Positions 8,496 through 19,722 of a stretch of 64,000 nucleotides of DNA are shown here, piece by piece. Below the pieces are notes generated by a model that saw nothing but the letters and a program-made list of their open reading frames with translations, had not been told where the DNA came from and did not search any database. Within the stretch, counting starts at the first letter, position 1; each line of letters starts with the position of its first letter. Source of the DNA: Brucella tritici (GTDB lineage: Bacteria; Pseudomonadota; Alphaproteobacteria; Rhizobiales; Rhizobiaceae). The stretch lies in assembly GCF_902825325.1 (NCBI RefSeq), contig NZ_CADEAR010000003.1, positions 248,001 through 312,000 on the forward strand, in the 5' to 3' direction. The position numbers and the translations under genes were made by a program.

Positions 8496-9332
8496 ATGTC
8501 TAATCCCGATACATCGATACAAGACAAGGCAGCGACCGATCCGAAGCAGAAATTTGGCACTGAAGGCATCGCCGCCATGGACCGGCCAAGCCCGATCACC
8601 CGTTTCTTCATGGGGATCGTATCCTGGGCCGAAGGTCTCAATCTGAAATATGCCAAGCTCGGCAACCCGCCGGTCTATGACAATGCGACTTTCCCCTGGT
8701 CAGCCGAAATCGAGAAGGAATGGCCCGCCATCCGCAAGGAGCTCGAAAAGGTTCTTCTGCGTCAGAGTGAGCTGCCTTCCTTTCAGGATATTTCGACCGA
8801 TGTGAAGACGATCTCGACCGACAATCGCTGGAAGACATTCTTCCTGCTCGGTTTCGGCGTGAAGTCGGAACAGAACATCAATGCCTGCCCGGAAACCTGG
8901 CGTATCGTCAACAAGATCCCCGGCCTGACGACGGCAATGTTCTCCATCTTCGAACCGGGCAAGCATCTGCCGCCGCATCGCGGGCCTTATAATGGCGTGC
9001 TGCGCCTGCATCTTGGCCTTATCGTGCCGGAACCCAACGACCAGCTTGCCATTCGCGTGGACAAGCAAGTCTGCCATTGGCACGAAGGCAAGGTGCTGAT
9101 TTTCGACGATGCCTATGAGCATGAGGCGTGGAACCACACCGACAAGACGCGCGTGGTCCTTTTCGTCGATTTCGTGAAGCCGCTCAAGTTCCCGGCGCGT
9201 TTCGTCAACTGGTGCCTGATGAATCTTGCGATCTTCACGCCCTTCATCAAGGAAGGGCTCGATAACCACAATGAGTGGGAAAAGAAGTTCTATGCGGAAG
9301 CAGAAAAGCTTCGTAACCAGCCGAAGAACTGA
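8496..9332 (+). CDS. Aspartyl/asparaginyl beta-hydroxylase family protein (LpxO-like)
   Basis: The 278-residue protein belongs to the Asp/Asn beta-hydroxylase (cupin-like Fe(II)/2-oxoglutarate) family. Key residues are visible: H161 in LPPHRGPYNGVLRLHLG, H209 in DDAYEHEAWNHT, and R219 in DKTRVVLFVDF for 2-oxoglutarate. Bacterial members include LpxO, which 2-hydroxylates a lipid A acyl chain at the inner membrane. A C-terminal hydrophobic stretch (FVNWCLMNLAIFTPFI) could sit on the membrane. The start is chosen at ATG 8496 (MSNPDTSIQ); the open frame reaches back to 8406, and the ribosome binding site is weak. A lipid A substrate is inferred; a small-molecule or protein substrate is also possible. 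Confidence 0.85.
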   Translation: MSNPDTSIQDKAATDPKQKFGTEGIAAMDRPSPITRFFMGIVSWAEGLNLKYAKLGNPPVYDNATFPWSAEIEKEWPAIRKELEKVLLRQSELPSFQDISTDVKTISTDNRWKTFFLLGFGVKSEQNINACPETWRIVNKIPGLTTAMFSIFEPGKHLPPHRGPYNGVLRLHLGLIVPEPNDQLAIRVDKQVCHWHEGKVLIFDDAYEHEAWNHTDKTRVVLFVDFVKPLKFPARFVNWCLMNLAIFTPFIKEGLDNHNEWEKKFYAEAEKLRNQPKN

Positions 9333-9358
9333 GAGCTGTTCCGAAAGTCGCCATCCCG

Positions 9359-9452
9359 GTCTGCAAATGGCGCTTTTCTGCGTTCCGGTGCTCATGTACG
9401 TTCGTATACTGCGCTCCGGTACTCGAAAATCACCATTTTCGCCACGGTCTGC
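9359..9452. repeat. Dispersed repeat, family 2, copy A
   Basis: This stretch contains CTGCGTTCCGGTGCTCATGT, then a GCGCTCCGGTACTCGAAAA block and a TTTTCGCCACGG block. It matches 27089-27184 almost block for block and 34573-34695 more weakly. It lies between the hydroxylase gene and its terminator. Confidence 0.8.
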
Positions 9453-9526
9453 CGCTTTTTGAGTCAGGCTCTGAGGCTGGCCTGACACTGGTTTGACTTT
9501 CAGATCGTGCGCTCTTAGATACGGAT

Positions 9527-9547
9527 AAAGGGCCGTGTGGCCCTTTT
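9527..9547 (+). terminator. Intrinsic terminator downstream of the hydroxylase gene
   Basis: AAAGGGCC-GTGT-GGCCCTTTT forms an 8-bp hairpin with a T run. It isolates the following yjhX/GNAT unit from the hydroxylase gene. Confidence 0.8.
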
Positions 9548-9577
9548 AACTATCCACCTCTGAACGAGGAATTGTTG

Positions 9578-9604
9578 ATGCTGGAGATTGTAGGAAGCCT
9601 TTGA
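9578..9604 (+). CDS. Candidate leader ORF upstream of yjhX (8 codons, MLEIVGSL)
   Basis: ATG 9578 follows AGGA (9567-9570) at an ideal 7-nt spacing and is read for eight codons to TGA at 9602-9604. It lies about 143 nt upstream of the yjhX-like start and after the terminator at 9527-9547, so it would be the first ORF of the yjhX transcript. E. coli topAI (yjhX) is known to be controlled by a translated leader ORF (toiL) that couples ribosome-targeting antibiotics to topAI expression; this leader has the same layout, but I claim no sequence similarity. Very short ORFs with good ribosome sites occur by chance, so confidence is low. Confidence 0.35.
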   Translation: MLEIVGSL

Positions 9605-9747
9605 TCGTTCCGAACAAGCTGCAAGATGGCGGGCGCTGAAAACGCCTGACGGGCAGTGTTCAGGAGCGGAAACGGCATTGGCCGTGGATGGTTCACCGTC
9701 CGCGCGCGCTGGTGCTTGTCATGGTTTCCATCCAGGCAAAAACAACA

Positions 9748-10002
9748 ATGAATATCTCACGTATGGAACAGCGCGTCTTGCACGTGCTGGCGCAGGGCGG
9801 TTACATCCGCCATCTGCGCGAAGACGGACGTATCTGCGAAATCGAATGCTTTACCCGTGAAGGCTATCTGCTTTCCGATTGCACGATGGCGGTCTTCCAG
9901 CAATTACGCCGCAAGCGGCTGATCGAATCCCGAATGGGCAGTCCTTATCGCATCTCGTTCAAAGGGCGCGAAAATGTTCGCGCTCAGCTCAATAACCGGT
10001 GA
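9748..10002 (+). CDS. yjhX: YjhX/TopAI family protein (UPF0386)
   Basis: The 84-residue protein, starting [18 protein letters not shown], has the whole UPF0386 pattern: EQRxLHxLAxGG, [14 protein letters not shown], then FxxLRRKRLI, PYRISFKG and [10 protein letters not shown] at the C-terminus. E. coli YjhX (TopAI) binds and inhibits topoisomerase I and is toxic when overproduced; its neighbour YjhQ, a GNAT-fold protein, acts as antitoxin. Here a GNAT gene follows 11 nt downstream. ATG 9748 is chosen because it gives the conserved N-terminus; the frame extends upstream to 9688 without similarity. Toxin function is inferred from the family. Confidence 0.88.
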   Translation: MNISRMEQRVLHVLAQGGYIRHLREDGRICEIECFTREGYLLSDCTMAVFQQLRRKRLIESRMGSPYRISFKGRENVRAQLNNR

Positions 10003-10013
10003 AGGAGAGCATC

Positions 10014-10508
10014 ATGCATATTCGCACGGAAACGCCCGAAGATGCGGCTGAAATCCGCCAGGTGACGGAGACCGCTTTCCTCCCCGTGTCCTATAGCAAT
10101 CAGAAGGAAGGGGAGATCGTCGATGCACTTCGTGCTGCAAACGCACTCACCCTGTCGCTGGTTGCGGAGGAGAACGGACAGATTTTTGGCCATGTCGCCT
10201 TTTCGCCGGTCCTGATCGACGGCGAGGATATGGGGTGGTACGGGCTTGGTCCTGTCTCGGTTCGTCCAGACCGGCAAGGCGAGGGGATCGGCGGCATGCT
10301 GATCCGCGAGGGTCTTGCCATTCTGCGGCAGGAAGGCGCCAAAGGCTGTGTCCTTCTGGGCGATCCCGGCTATTACGGTCGTTTCGGCTTCAAGGCCGAT
10401 GCGCGACTGAAATTGCTGGGCGTGCCAGCGGAATATTTCCAGTGTCTGGCCTTCGGGTCGGATATACCGGAAGGCGATGTGACCTATCACGTGGCATTCC
10501 ACATATAA
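10014..10508 (+). CDS. GNAT N-acetyltransferase (YhbS/YjhQ-like), candidate partner of YjhX
   Basis: The 164-residue protein is a GNAT of the COG3153 type: MHIRTETPEDAAEIRQVTE at the start, LGPVSVRPDRQGEGIGGMLI carrying the acetyl-CoA loop (Q/RxxGxG/A), and GDPGYYGRFGF, a hallmark of YhbS-like proteins. ATG 10014 follows GAAGGAGAG at good spacing, only 11 nt after the yjhX stop. In E. coli the topAI partner YjhQ is also a GNAT-fold protein, so this pair may be a toxin-antitoxin unit; an ordinary acetyltransferase unrelated to the toxin is the alternative. Confidence 0.87.
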   Translation: MHIRTETPEDAAEIRQVTETAFLPVSYSNQKEGEIVDALRAANALTLSLVAEENGQIFGHVAFSPVLIDGEDMGWYGLGPVSVRPDRQGEGIGGMLIREGLAILRQEGAKGCVLLGDPGYYGRFGFKADARLKLLGVPAEYFQCLAFGSDIPEGDVTYHVAFHI

Positions 10509-10534
10509 AAAAGGGCCGGGAAACCGGCCCTTTT
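10509..10534. terminator. Bidirectional terminator between the GNAT gene and hemF
   Basis: AAAAGGGCCGG-GAAA-CCGGCCCTTTT is a perfect hairpin with A and T runs on both sides, placed between convergent genes. Confidence 0.92.
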
Positions 10535-10546
10535 CAATCAGTCCTG

Positions 10547-11647
<1,101 letters not shown>

Positions 11648-11682
11648 CTATCTTTCTCTACCTAGGGTTTGGAGGCAAACGC

Positions 11683-11955
11683 ATGACAGCAGCACCGCCC
11701 CGTCCACCGCTCGAAGGCTTGCGCAAGCAGCTTCAGAAGAGTCGCGCCCAGAAAGGCCTGAAGCAGAGCCGGATGCCGCGCGACGGTTTCGTTCGCGAGA
11801 CATTCACCCTGCCGAGGCTGGCAGCCCGCGAAAAAGCACGCGAATGGTTCGAGACATTCCCGAAAGCGGCCTACTGGACGGAAATCGAGAGCTGGTGCGA
11901 GCGACCGGACGATGTGATCGAATTCACCATGCGCCGGCTGGCGACTGCGGATTGA
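11683..11955 (+). CDS. Conserved small protein of unknown function (90 aa)
   Basis: A 90-residue basic protein starting MTAAPPRPPLEGLRKQLQKS, preceded by GGAGG at ideal spacing (11671-11675). It is rich in Arg, Lys and aromatic residues, with a C-terminal block KAAYWTEIESWCERPDDVIE. It has no signal peptide, membrane segment or recognised motif. Codon use matches its neighbours and it has its own terminator, so it is probably a real, conserved Rhizobiales gene. I do not recognise the family. Confidence 0.75.
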   Translation: MTAAPPRPPLEGLRKQLQKSRAQKGLKQSRMPRDGFVRETFTLPRLAAREKAREWFETFPKAAYWTEIESWCERPDDVIEFTMRRLATAD

Positions 11956-12014
11956 GTTGCGCTTTAATCGCAACGGTCAAAGCCTTGAAATATGATTCAG
12001 ATTAGGGATTCAAA

Positions 12015-12035
12015 AAGGCGCCTCGTGGGCGCCTT
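12015..12035. terminator. Bidirectional hairpin between the 11683 gene and the permease-family gene
   Basis: AAGGCGCC-TCGTG-GGCGCCTT with A residues on the left and T-rich sequence on the right, between convergent genes. Confidence 0.8.
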
Positions 12036-12065
12036 CTCTGTTTGAATTGTTATTCCATTACAGGC

Positions 12066-13103
12066 TTACTGCGCCGTAGTCTGTGGTGCCTTTTCCCACG
12101 CATTCCAGTTCTGGATGATGCTGTCGGCGTAAGCCTTGCCGACGCGATAGGCGTTGGTCGTGGCGAGCGGGAAGCCGCCTGAATTTGCCGCAAGCGATTC
12201 AGCTGGCGTCTGGTCCTTGCCCTGACGGTCGAAGTTCGACGCGGTACGCAGCAAAGCGATGCGGTCAAAATCGAGCTTGCCAGCTTCTGCAGCGCGTTTC
12301 AGCGAGGTCAGTGTAGCATTGTCTTCCATCTGTGATGTGCAATAGTCGGCCTTGCCGTCGGTCAGAAGCTTTACCCATTCGGTCATGGCTTCGCCAAGCT
12401 TCGCGCCATGCCAGTAGGTGTCGCCCGAAGCCGTATCGCAGATCGTGACCTTGGGTGCGCCGGTCGCCGCTTCCTGCGCATAGTGCTTGCGATATTCCTT
12501 CGCTGCGTCGCTATCCAGAAGTGCGACGCCCTTGGTCGTCGCCAGTGCGTAGTCGGCCAGCTTGCCGTTCAGTTCGAACACTTCCGTGCCTGCGGCCCAT
12601 TTCGGCTTCTCGCCGGGCTTTGCAGCGCCGAGGCCGAAGAAATCCGTGGGCCAGCCTTCCGGCGCTTCACGAATGTCGATGCGGTGGTTCAGATTGGCAT
12701 CAATGGAATATTTTGCCCAATGTGCCAATCCGAGCGTGCCGTGCTTGGGGTCGACACCGGCAATGCCAGCGATCAGGAAATAGGTGTGGCTGAGGTCGAG
12801 CTTGTCGCTCAGCGCCATAGCCGCCGTTGCGCTTGCGGCATTGGCAAAACCCATGGCCGTCGTCATGTGGCAAAGCCCTTCGGCGGTGCAGTCGATCTCC
12901 GGATATTCGGGGCTCAGGCCCGGAAGCTTGAGCTTCTGCGTGAATTTTTCGCCTTCAAGCCATGGCTTGGCTTCTTCGCCGAACATGGTGATGACCATCA
13001 CCTTCGGTGCGATGGGCGAAGCCTCCTTGGCAAAGGCCGAGGTGCTTGCCAGCAGAGAAATCGTGCAAGCAGCGAGAGCGAGTGTGCGAACAGACAGGTT
13101 CAT
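12066..13103 (-). CDS. Purine nucleoside permease (NUP) family protein
   Basis: The 345-residue protein has a clear signal peptide (MNLSVRTLALAACTISLLAS to about AFA at residue 24) and then the NUP-family body: PKVMVITMFGEEAKPWL, LCHMTTAMGFANAASA and FLIAGIAGVDPKHGTLG. The family name comes from a yeast purine nucleoside permease, but the fold resembles nucleoside phosphorylases and the bacterial members are exported, so a periplasmic nucleoside-binding or -cleaving role is also possible. ATG 13103 is chosen because it gives the signal peptide; the frame is open further upstream. It stands alone, with trmL upstream on the same strand 83 nt away. Confidence 0.85.
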   Translation of the reverse strand: MNLSVRTLALAACTISLLASTSAFAKEASPIAPKVMVITMFGEEAKPWLEGEKFTQKLKLPGLSPEYPEIDCTAEGLCHMTTAMGFANAASATAAMALSDKLDLSHTYFLIAGIAGVDPKHGTLGLAHWAKYSIDANLNHRIDIREAPEGWPTDFFGLGAAKPGEKPKWAAGTEVFELNGKLADYALATTKGVALLDSDAAKEYRKHYAQEAATGAPKVTICDTASGDTYWHGAKLGEAMTEWVKLLTDGKADYCTSQMEDNATLTSLKRAAEAGKLDFDRIALLRTASNFDRQGKDQTPAESLAANSGGFPLATTNAYRVGKAYADSIIQNWNAWEKAPQTTAQ

Positions 13104-13186
13104 GGACGAAGCGAGCCTTTCAGACCGGATGGGGGATGGGATGCCTTGCGAAGCCGGTCCTTTCGCGAAGCGCGATTCTGATGTTG

Positions 13187-13666
13187 TCATTCCTGCCGGA
13201 GGGAATCGACGATTTCCCTTCGTTGGCGCAGAGCTTCGCCTGCCGTCATCGCAACCGAAACCGCAAGATTTAGCGATCTCGCGCCGGGCATCATCGGGAT
13301 CAGGAGTCGTGTATCGGCACAATCGTGGACATTGTCGGGAACGCCCGACGATTCACGCCCGAAGAGCAGAATGTCATTTTCCTGAAACTGGTAATCCGTA
13401 TAGGGAATCGCTGCCTTGGTGGACAGCAATACGATGCGGCGTCCGGCCTGCAGCCGCCAGTCTTCGAAGTGACGCCAATCCGGATGACGGGTGAGGGCTG
13501 CCTGCTCCAGATAGTCCATGCCGGCGCGCTTCAGGGACCGGTCGGAAATGTCGAATCCGGCGGGTTCGATCAGGTCGACCGCAAAGCCGAGACAAGCGGC
13601 CATACGCAGGATGGTTCCCGTATTGCCCGGAATGTCGGGCTGGTAAAGTGCGACGCGCAGTTCCAT
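13187..13666 (-). CDS. trmL: tRNA (cytidine(34)-2'-O)-methyltransferase
   Basis: This 159-residue SpoU-class enzyme methylates the 2'-OH of nucleotide 34 in tRNA-Leu anticodon loops. It shows LYQPDIPGNTGTILRMAACL at the N-terminus, the LFGRESSGVP motif 2 and MPGARSLNLAVSVAM motif 3 that forms the trefoil knot. Its length equals that of TrmL (about 157 residues) and it lacks the extra N-terminal domain of larger SpoU enzymes. ATG 13666 is chosen because the family begins directly with this strand (MELRVALYQP). Confidence 0.94.
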   Translation of the reverse strand: MELRVALYQPDIPGNTGTILRMAACLGFAVDLIEPAGFDISDRSLKRAGMDYLEQAALTRHPDWRHFEDWRLQAGRRIVLLSTKAAIPYTDYQFQENDILLFGRESSGVPDNVHDCADTRLLIPMMPGARSLNLAVSVAMTAGEALRQRREIVDSLRQE

Positions 13667-13836
13667 ATGATGCGGGTAACGCGAAATGTAGTTTGTCGCA
13701 AGCTCCGAAGGCGGCAACAGCCAGAGCATCAACAGCTCCGGTCTTGTGATTTCTATGGAACACCTCTGTAGAAATATTCCCGTTTTGTTCCTCTTCCGTC
13801 TTGGCAATTCTTCCGGGACCACCTAAAAGGTGCACC

Positions 13837-15693
13837 ATGTTTAGATGGTTTGAAAAACGACTCGAAGCCTATCCAGAAGAGCCGCCGCGCGAACCCCCGC
13901 GCGGACTGGTCGCCTTTTGCCTTTATTATACCCGCGGCGCATGGCCATGGATCATCGGCATGGCGATCTTCACGACGCTCATCGCCGTGATCGAAGTGTC
14001 GCTCTTTGCCTTCATGGGTAATATTGTCGATTGGCTGTCACACCAGTCGCGCGAGACATTCCTGAGCAATGAAGGCTGGCGGCTTGCGCTGATTGCGGGG
14101 GTCGTCCTGATCGGCCTGCCAGGTGTGGTGCTGATCCATTCGCTGCTGATCCACCAGACATTGCTCGGCAATTATCCGATGCGCGTGCGCTGGCTGATGC
14201 ACCGTTACTTGATCCGCCAGTCGATGGCGTTCTTTCAGGACGAGTTTGCCGGACGTATCTCGACCAAGCTGATGCAGACTGCTCTTGCCGTTCGCGAAAC
14301 GGTGATGAAGCTTCTGGACGTGCTCAACTATGTTATCGTCTATTTCGCGGGCACGCTGTTCATCGCAGCGTCTGCGGATCTGGTGCTGATGATCCCGTTT
14401 GCCGTCTGGCTCGTCGTCTACATCATATTGCTGCGTGTCTTCATTCCCCGTCTGCGCGTGATTTCGGAACAGCAGGCCGATGCGCGTTCGTCGATGACAG
14501 GGCGCATCGTCGACAGCTATACCAATATCGCAACCGTGAAGCTTTTCTCGCATTCAAGCCGGGAAGAATCATATGTGAAGGAAAGCCTCGATGGCTTCCT
14601 CGGCACCGTGCATCGGCAGATGCGGCTCATCACATTGTTTCATTTCACGCTCTATATGGCGAACTGTATTCTGCTGTTTGCTGTGGGTGCAATCGGCATA
14701 CAGCTCTGGATGAATGAAGCGATTTCCGTCGGCGCCGTTGCCGTCGGCATCGGCCTTGTGCTGCGCCTCAACGGCATGTCGCAATGGATCATGTGGGAAA
14801 TGTCGGCCCTGTTTGAAAACATAGGCACGGTGGAGGACGGGATCACGACGATTGCGCGTTCACATGAGGTCGTGGACATTCCCAATGCACCGGCATTGCA
14901 TGTGACCAGAGGCGAGCTCGACTTCGACAGGATCGGCTTCCATTACGGCAAGGGCAAAGGGGTTATCGAAAATCTCACGCTTACCATCCAGCCGGGCCAG
15001 AAAGTGGGCTTGGTTGGACGGTCTGGTGCTGGCAAGTCCACGCTGGTCAATCTGCTGTTGCGCTTCTACGATCTGGAGAAGGGCCGCATTCTGATCGACG
15101 GGCAGGACATTTCCAAAGTCACGCAGGATTCACTTCGCGCCAATATCGGCATGGTGACACAGGATACGTCGCTTCTGCACCGTTCGGTTCGCGAAAACAT
15201 CATGTATGGGCGACCGGATGCGACAGAAGAAATGTTGCAGCAGGCGATCCGTCTGGCGCAGGCCGACCAGTTCATTCCGCTGTTGACCGACCCGAAGGGA
15301 CGGCAGGGGCTGGATGCGCATGTCGGCGAACGCGGCGTCAAGCTTTCGGGCGGACAGCGCCAGCGCATTGCCATTGCGCGCGTGATGCTGAAAGATGCGC
15401 CGATCCTTATTCTGGACGAGGCCACCTCGGCGCTCGATTCGGAAGTCGAGGCGGCCATTCAGGACAGCCTCAATACCTTGATGGAAGGCAAGACCGTGAT
15501 CGCCATCGCGCACCGCCTTTCAACCATCGCGGCACTTGATCGTCTCGTCGTGATGGACAAGGGGCGCATCGTCGAAGACGGCACGCATGAGGAACTTGTG
15601 GCGCTCGGCGGCATTTATGCAAGTCTATGGGCCCGCCAGTCCGGCGGCTTCCTCGGCTTCGATGAAAATACCGAGGATGCGCTGGTAAAATAA
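13837..15693 (+). CDS. ABC exporter, fused permease and ATPase (first of a tandem pair)
   Basis: The 618-residue half-transporter has a six-helix membrane domain (residues about 45-340) and an ATPase domain with Walker A GLVGRSGAGKST, signature LSGGQRQRIA, Walker B ILILDEATSALD and the switch His in IAIAHRLS. It resembles MsbA/multidrug type IV exporters. ATG 13837 (MFRWFEKR) follows AAAAGG. The next gene starts 15 nt after its stop and is a close paralogue (the ATPase domains share long identical stretches), so the two probably form a heterodimer. The substrate is unknown. Confidence 0.93.
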   Translation: MFRWFEKRLEAYPEEPPREPPRGLVAFCLYYTRGAWPWIIGMAIFTTLIAVIEVSLFAFMGNIVDWLSHQSRETFLSNEGWRLALIAGVVLIGLPGVVLIHSLLIHQTLLGNYPMRVRWLMHRYLIRQSMAFFQDEFAGRISTKLMQTALAVRETVMKLLDVLNYVIVYFAGTLFIAASADLVLMIPFAVWLVVYIILLRVFIPRLRVISEQQADARSSMTGRIVDSYTNIATVKLFSHSSREESYVKESLDGFLGTVHRQMRLITLFHFTLYMANCILLFAVGAIGIQLWMNEAISVGAVAVGIGLVLRLNGMSQWIMWEMSALFENIGTVEDGITTIARSHEVVDIPNAPALHVTRGELDFDRIGFHYGKGKGVIENLTLTIQPGQKVGLVGRSGAGKSTLVNLLLRFYDLEKGRILIDGQDISKVTQDSLRANIGMVTQDTSLLHRSVRENIMYGRPDATEEMLQQAIRLAQADQFIPLLTDPKGRQGLDAHVGERGVKLSGGQRQRIAIARVMLKDAPILILDEATSALDSEVEAAIQDSLNTLMEGKTVIAIAHRLSTIAALDRLVVMDKGRIVEDGTHEELVALGGIYASLWARQSGGFLGFDENTEDALVK

Positions 15694-15708
15694 GGACAGA
15701 AGCCATTG

Positions 15709-17574
<1,866 letters not shown>

Positions 17575-17825
17575 AAGCTTTCCATTGTCTGTGGTCCATT
17601 ATCGATCTGCTGTGCATTCGCTGAATTGAGCAAGCAAATCCGCCTGCGACATCGTGCCGTCATAAGGGCTTGGTGTCTGGACAAGCGATTTTTACACGCA
17701 TAAACCGGATAGTGAAATGGAGGGAATTTCGTCCTGTGAGCACTTGCGGGACTACTTTTGCGCAAGTGCAAAAGAGGACGAGGGGAGAGTTCAATTGAAC
17801 ATGCAGGTTGAAAAGGAATTGGCAC

Positions 17826-18389
17826 GTGAGCGCACACGACACGGCTGAGCCGACACGGCGTGATTTTTTGTATATTGCGACGGGAATGGCCGGTGTCGTC
17901 GGAGTTGGCGGACTGGCCTGGCCGTTTATCGACCAGATGCGTCCGGACGCTTCGACACTCGCGGCTGCGTCCATCGAGGTTGATGTTTCGTCCCTGACGG
18001 AAGGAGCATCATTAACTGTTAAATGGCGTGGTAAGCCGGTTTTCATCCGTAACCGCTCCGCCAAGGAAGTCGAGGATGCCAAGACAACCGCTCTTGGTGA
18101 TCTCAAGGATCCGATCGCGCGTAATGCCAATCTTGCTTCGGACGCGCAGGCGACCGATCTCGCCCGCTCGGCAGGCGAAGGCAAGGAAAACTGGCTGGTG
18201 ATGATCGGCGTATGTACCCATCTGGGTTGCGTGCCGCTCGGTGAATCCGGTTCTTTCGGTGGCTGGTTCTGCCCATGCCATGGTTCGACCTATGACACTG
18301 CCGGTCGTATCCGCAGCGGTCCGGCGCCGGAAAACATGCACATCCCGCAATATGCGTTCACTTCCGATACGGTCATCAGGATCGGCTAA
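17826..18389 (+). CDS. petA: Ubiquinol-cytochrome c reductase Rieske iron-sulfur subunit
   Basis: The Rieske protein of complex III transfers electrons from ubiquinol to cytochrome c1. The 187-residue form begins at GTG 17826 (SAHDTAEPTRRDFLYIATG). It has a twin-arginine-type RRDFLY motif, a single helix at about residues 14-38, and the [2Fe-2S] boxes CTHLGC (residues 130-135) and CPCHGS (149-154) with ligands C130, H132, C149 and H152 and a disulfide pair. AAGGAATT serves as ribosome site. It is first in petABC; the 251 nt before it should hold the promoter. Confidence 0.95.
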   Translation: MSAHDTAEPTRRDFLYIATGMAGVVGVGGLAWPFIDQMRPDASTLAAASIEVDVSSLTEGASLTVKWRGKPVFIRNRSAKEVEDAKTTALGDLKDPIARNANLASDAQATDLARSAGEGKENWLVMIGVCTHLGCVPLGESGSFGGWFCPCHGSTYDTAGRIRSGPAPENMHIPQYAFTSDTVIRIG

Positions 18390-18410
18390 CAGGTCTTGGG
18401 GAGAGAAGAC

Positions 18411-19694
18411 ATGAGTGCTGGACACTCCACATACACGCCGAAGACCGGCATCGAAAAATGGGTGGACGAACGGCTTCCCTTGCCGCGTCTCGTCTATGAT
18501 TCTTTCGTGGCCTATCCGACGCCGCGTAACCTGAACTACATGTACACCTTCGGTGGCATTCTGAGCTTCATGCTCATTTCGCAAATTCTGACCGGCGTTG
18601 TGCTGGCCATGCATTATGCTGCGGATACGGGCATTGCGTTCAATTCCGTTGAAAAGATCATGCGCGACGTCAACTCCGGTTGGCTGCTGCGCTACATGCA
18701 CTCCAACGGTGCATCCTTCTTCTTCATCGCCGTCTATCTCCATATTGCCCGCGGTCTCTATTACGGTTCCTACAAGGCACCGCGCGAGCTTCTGTGGATC
18801 CTGGGCGTGGTGATCTTCCTTCTTATGATGGCAACCGCCTTCATGGGCTACGTGCTGCCATGGGGCCAGATGTCCTTCTGGGGTGCAACGGTTATCACCG
18901 GTTTCTTCACGGCTTTCCCGATCATCGGCGAACCGATCCAGCAATTGCTGCTCGGTGGTTTTGCGGTCGACAATCCAACGCTCAACCGCTTCTTCTCGCT
19001 GCACTATCTGCTGCCGTTCATGATTGCGGGTGTCGTTATCCTGCACGTATGGGCGCTGCATGTGACGGGTCAGACCAATCCGACCGGCATTGAAGTCAAG
19101 TCCAAGACCGATACGCTGCCGTTCACGCCTTATGCGACCATCAAGGACGCTTTCGGTGCGCTCGTCTTCTTCGTGTTCTTCGCCTATTTTGTCTTCTACC
19201 TGCCGAACTTCCTCGGTCATCCGGATAACTATATCCCGGCAGATTCCCTGAAGACGCCTGCTCACATCGTTCCTGAATGGTACTTCCTGCCGTTCTACGC
19301 GATGCTGCGCGCCATCACCTTCAATATCGGCCCGATCGATTCGAAGCTCGGCGGCGTTCTGACCATGTTCGGTTCGATCGCGATCCTCTTCGTCGTGCCT
19401 TGGCTCGATACATCGAAGGTTCGTTCGGCTGTCTATCGTCCATGGTTCAAGCTGTTCTTCTGGCTGTTCGTGATCAACGCCATCTTCCTCGGCTGGCTGG
19501 GTTCGCGTCCTGCAGAAGGTTCCTACGTCTTCATGGCGCAGCTGGGTACGCTCTACTACTTTGCATTCTTCATCATCATCATGCCGGTCATCGGCCTGAT
19601 CGAAACGCCGAAGCGTTTGCCGAACTCGATCACCGAGGCGGTTCTGGAGAAGAGCGGCAAGGCCGAGATTACCCCAGTGGAAATCAAGGGCTGA
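18411..19694 (+). CDS. petB: Cytochrome b of complex III
   Basis: This 427-residue integral membrane protein binds haems bL and bH and forms both quinone sites. Visible are the PEWY motif ([13 protein letters not shown]) of the Qo site, the helix with H in [38 protein letters not shown], and the second His pair in [23 protein letters not shown] 18411 follows GGGGAGAGAAGAC. It lies 21 nt after petA and 28 nt before petC, so the three genes are one operon. Confidence 0.97.
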   Translation: MSAGHSTYTPKTGIEKWVDERLPLPRLVYDSFVAYPTPRNLNYMYTFGGILSFMLISQILTGVVLAMHYAADTGIAFNSVEKIMRDVNSGWLLRYMHSNGASFFFIAVYLHIARGLYYGSYKAPRELLWILGVVIFLLMMATAFMGYVLPWGQMSFWGATVITGFFTAFPIIGEPIQQLLLGGFAVDNPTLNRFFSLHYLLPFMIAGVVILHVWALHVTGQTNPTGIEVKSKTDTLPFTPYATIKDAFGALVFFVFFAYFVFYLPNFLGHPDNYIPADSLKTPAHIVPEWYFLPFYAMLRAITFNIGPIDSKLGGVLTMFGSIAILFVVPWLDTSKVRSAVYRPWFKLFFWLFVINAIFLGWLGSRPAEGSYVFMAQLGTLYYFAFFIIIMPVIGLIETPKRLPNSITEAVLEKSGKAEITPVEIKG

Positions 19695-19722
19695 ACCAGC
19701 GAGAGAGATGAAGGACGTAACA

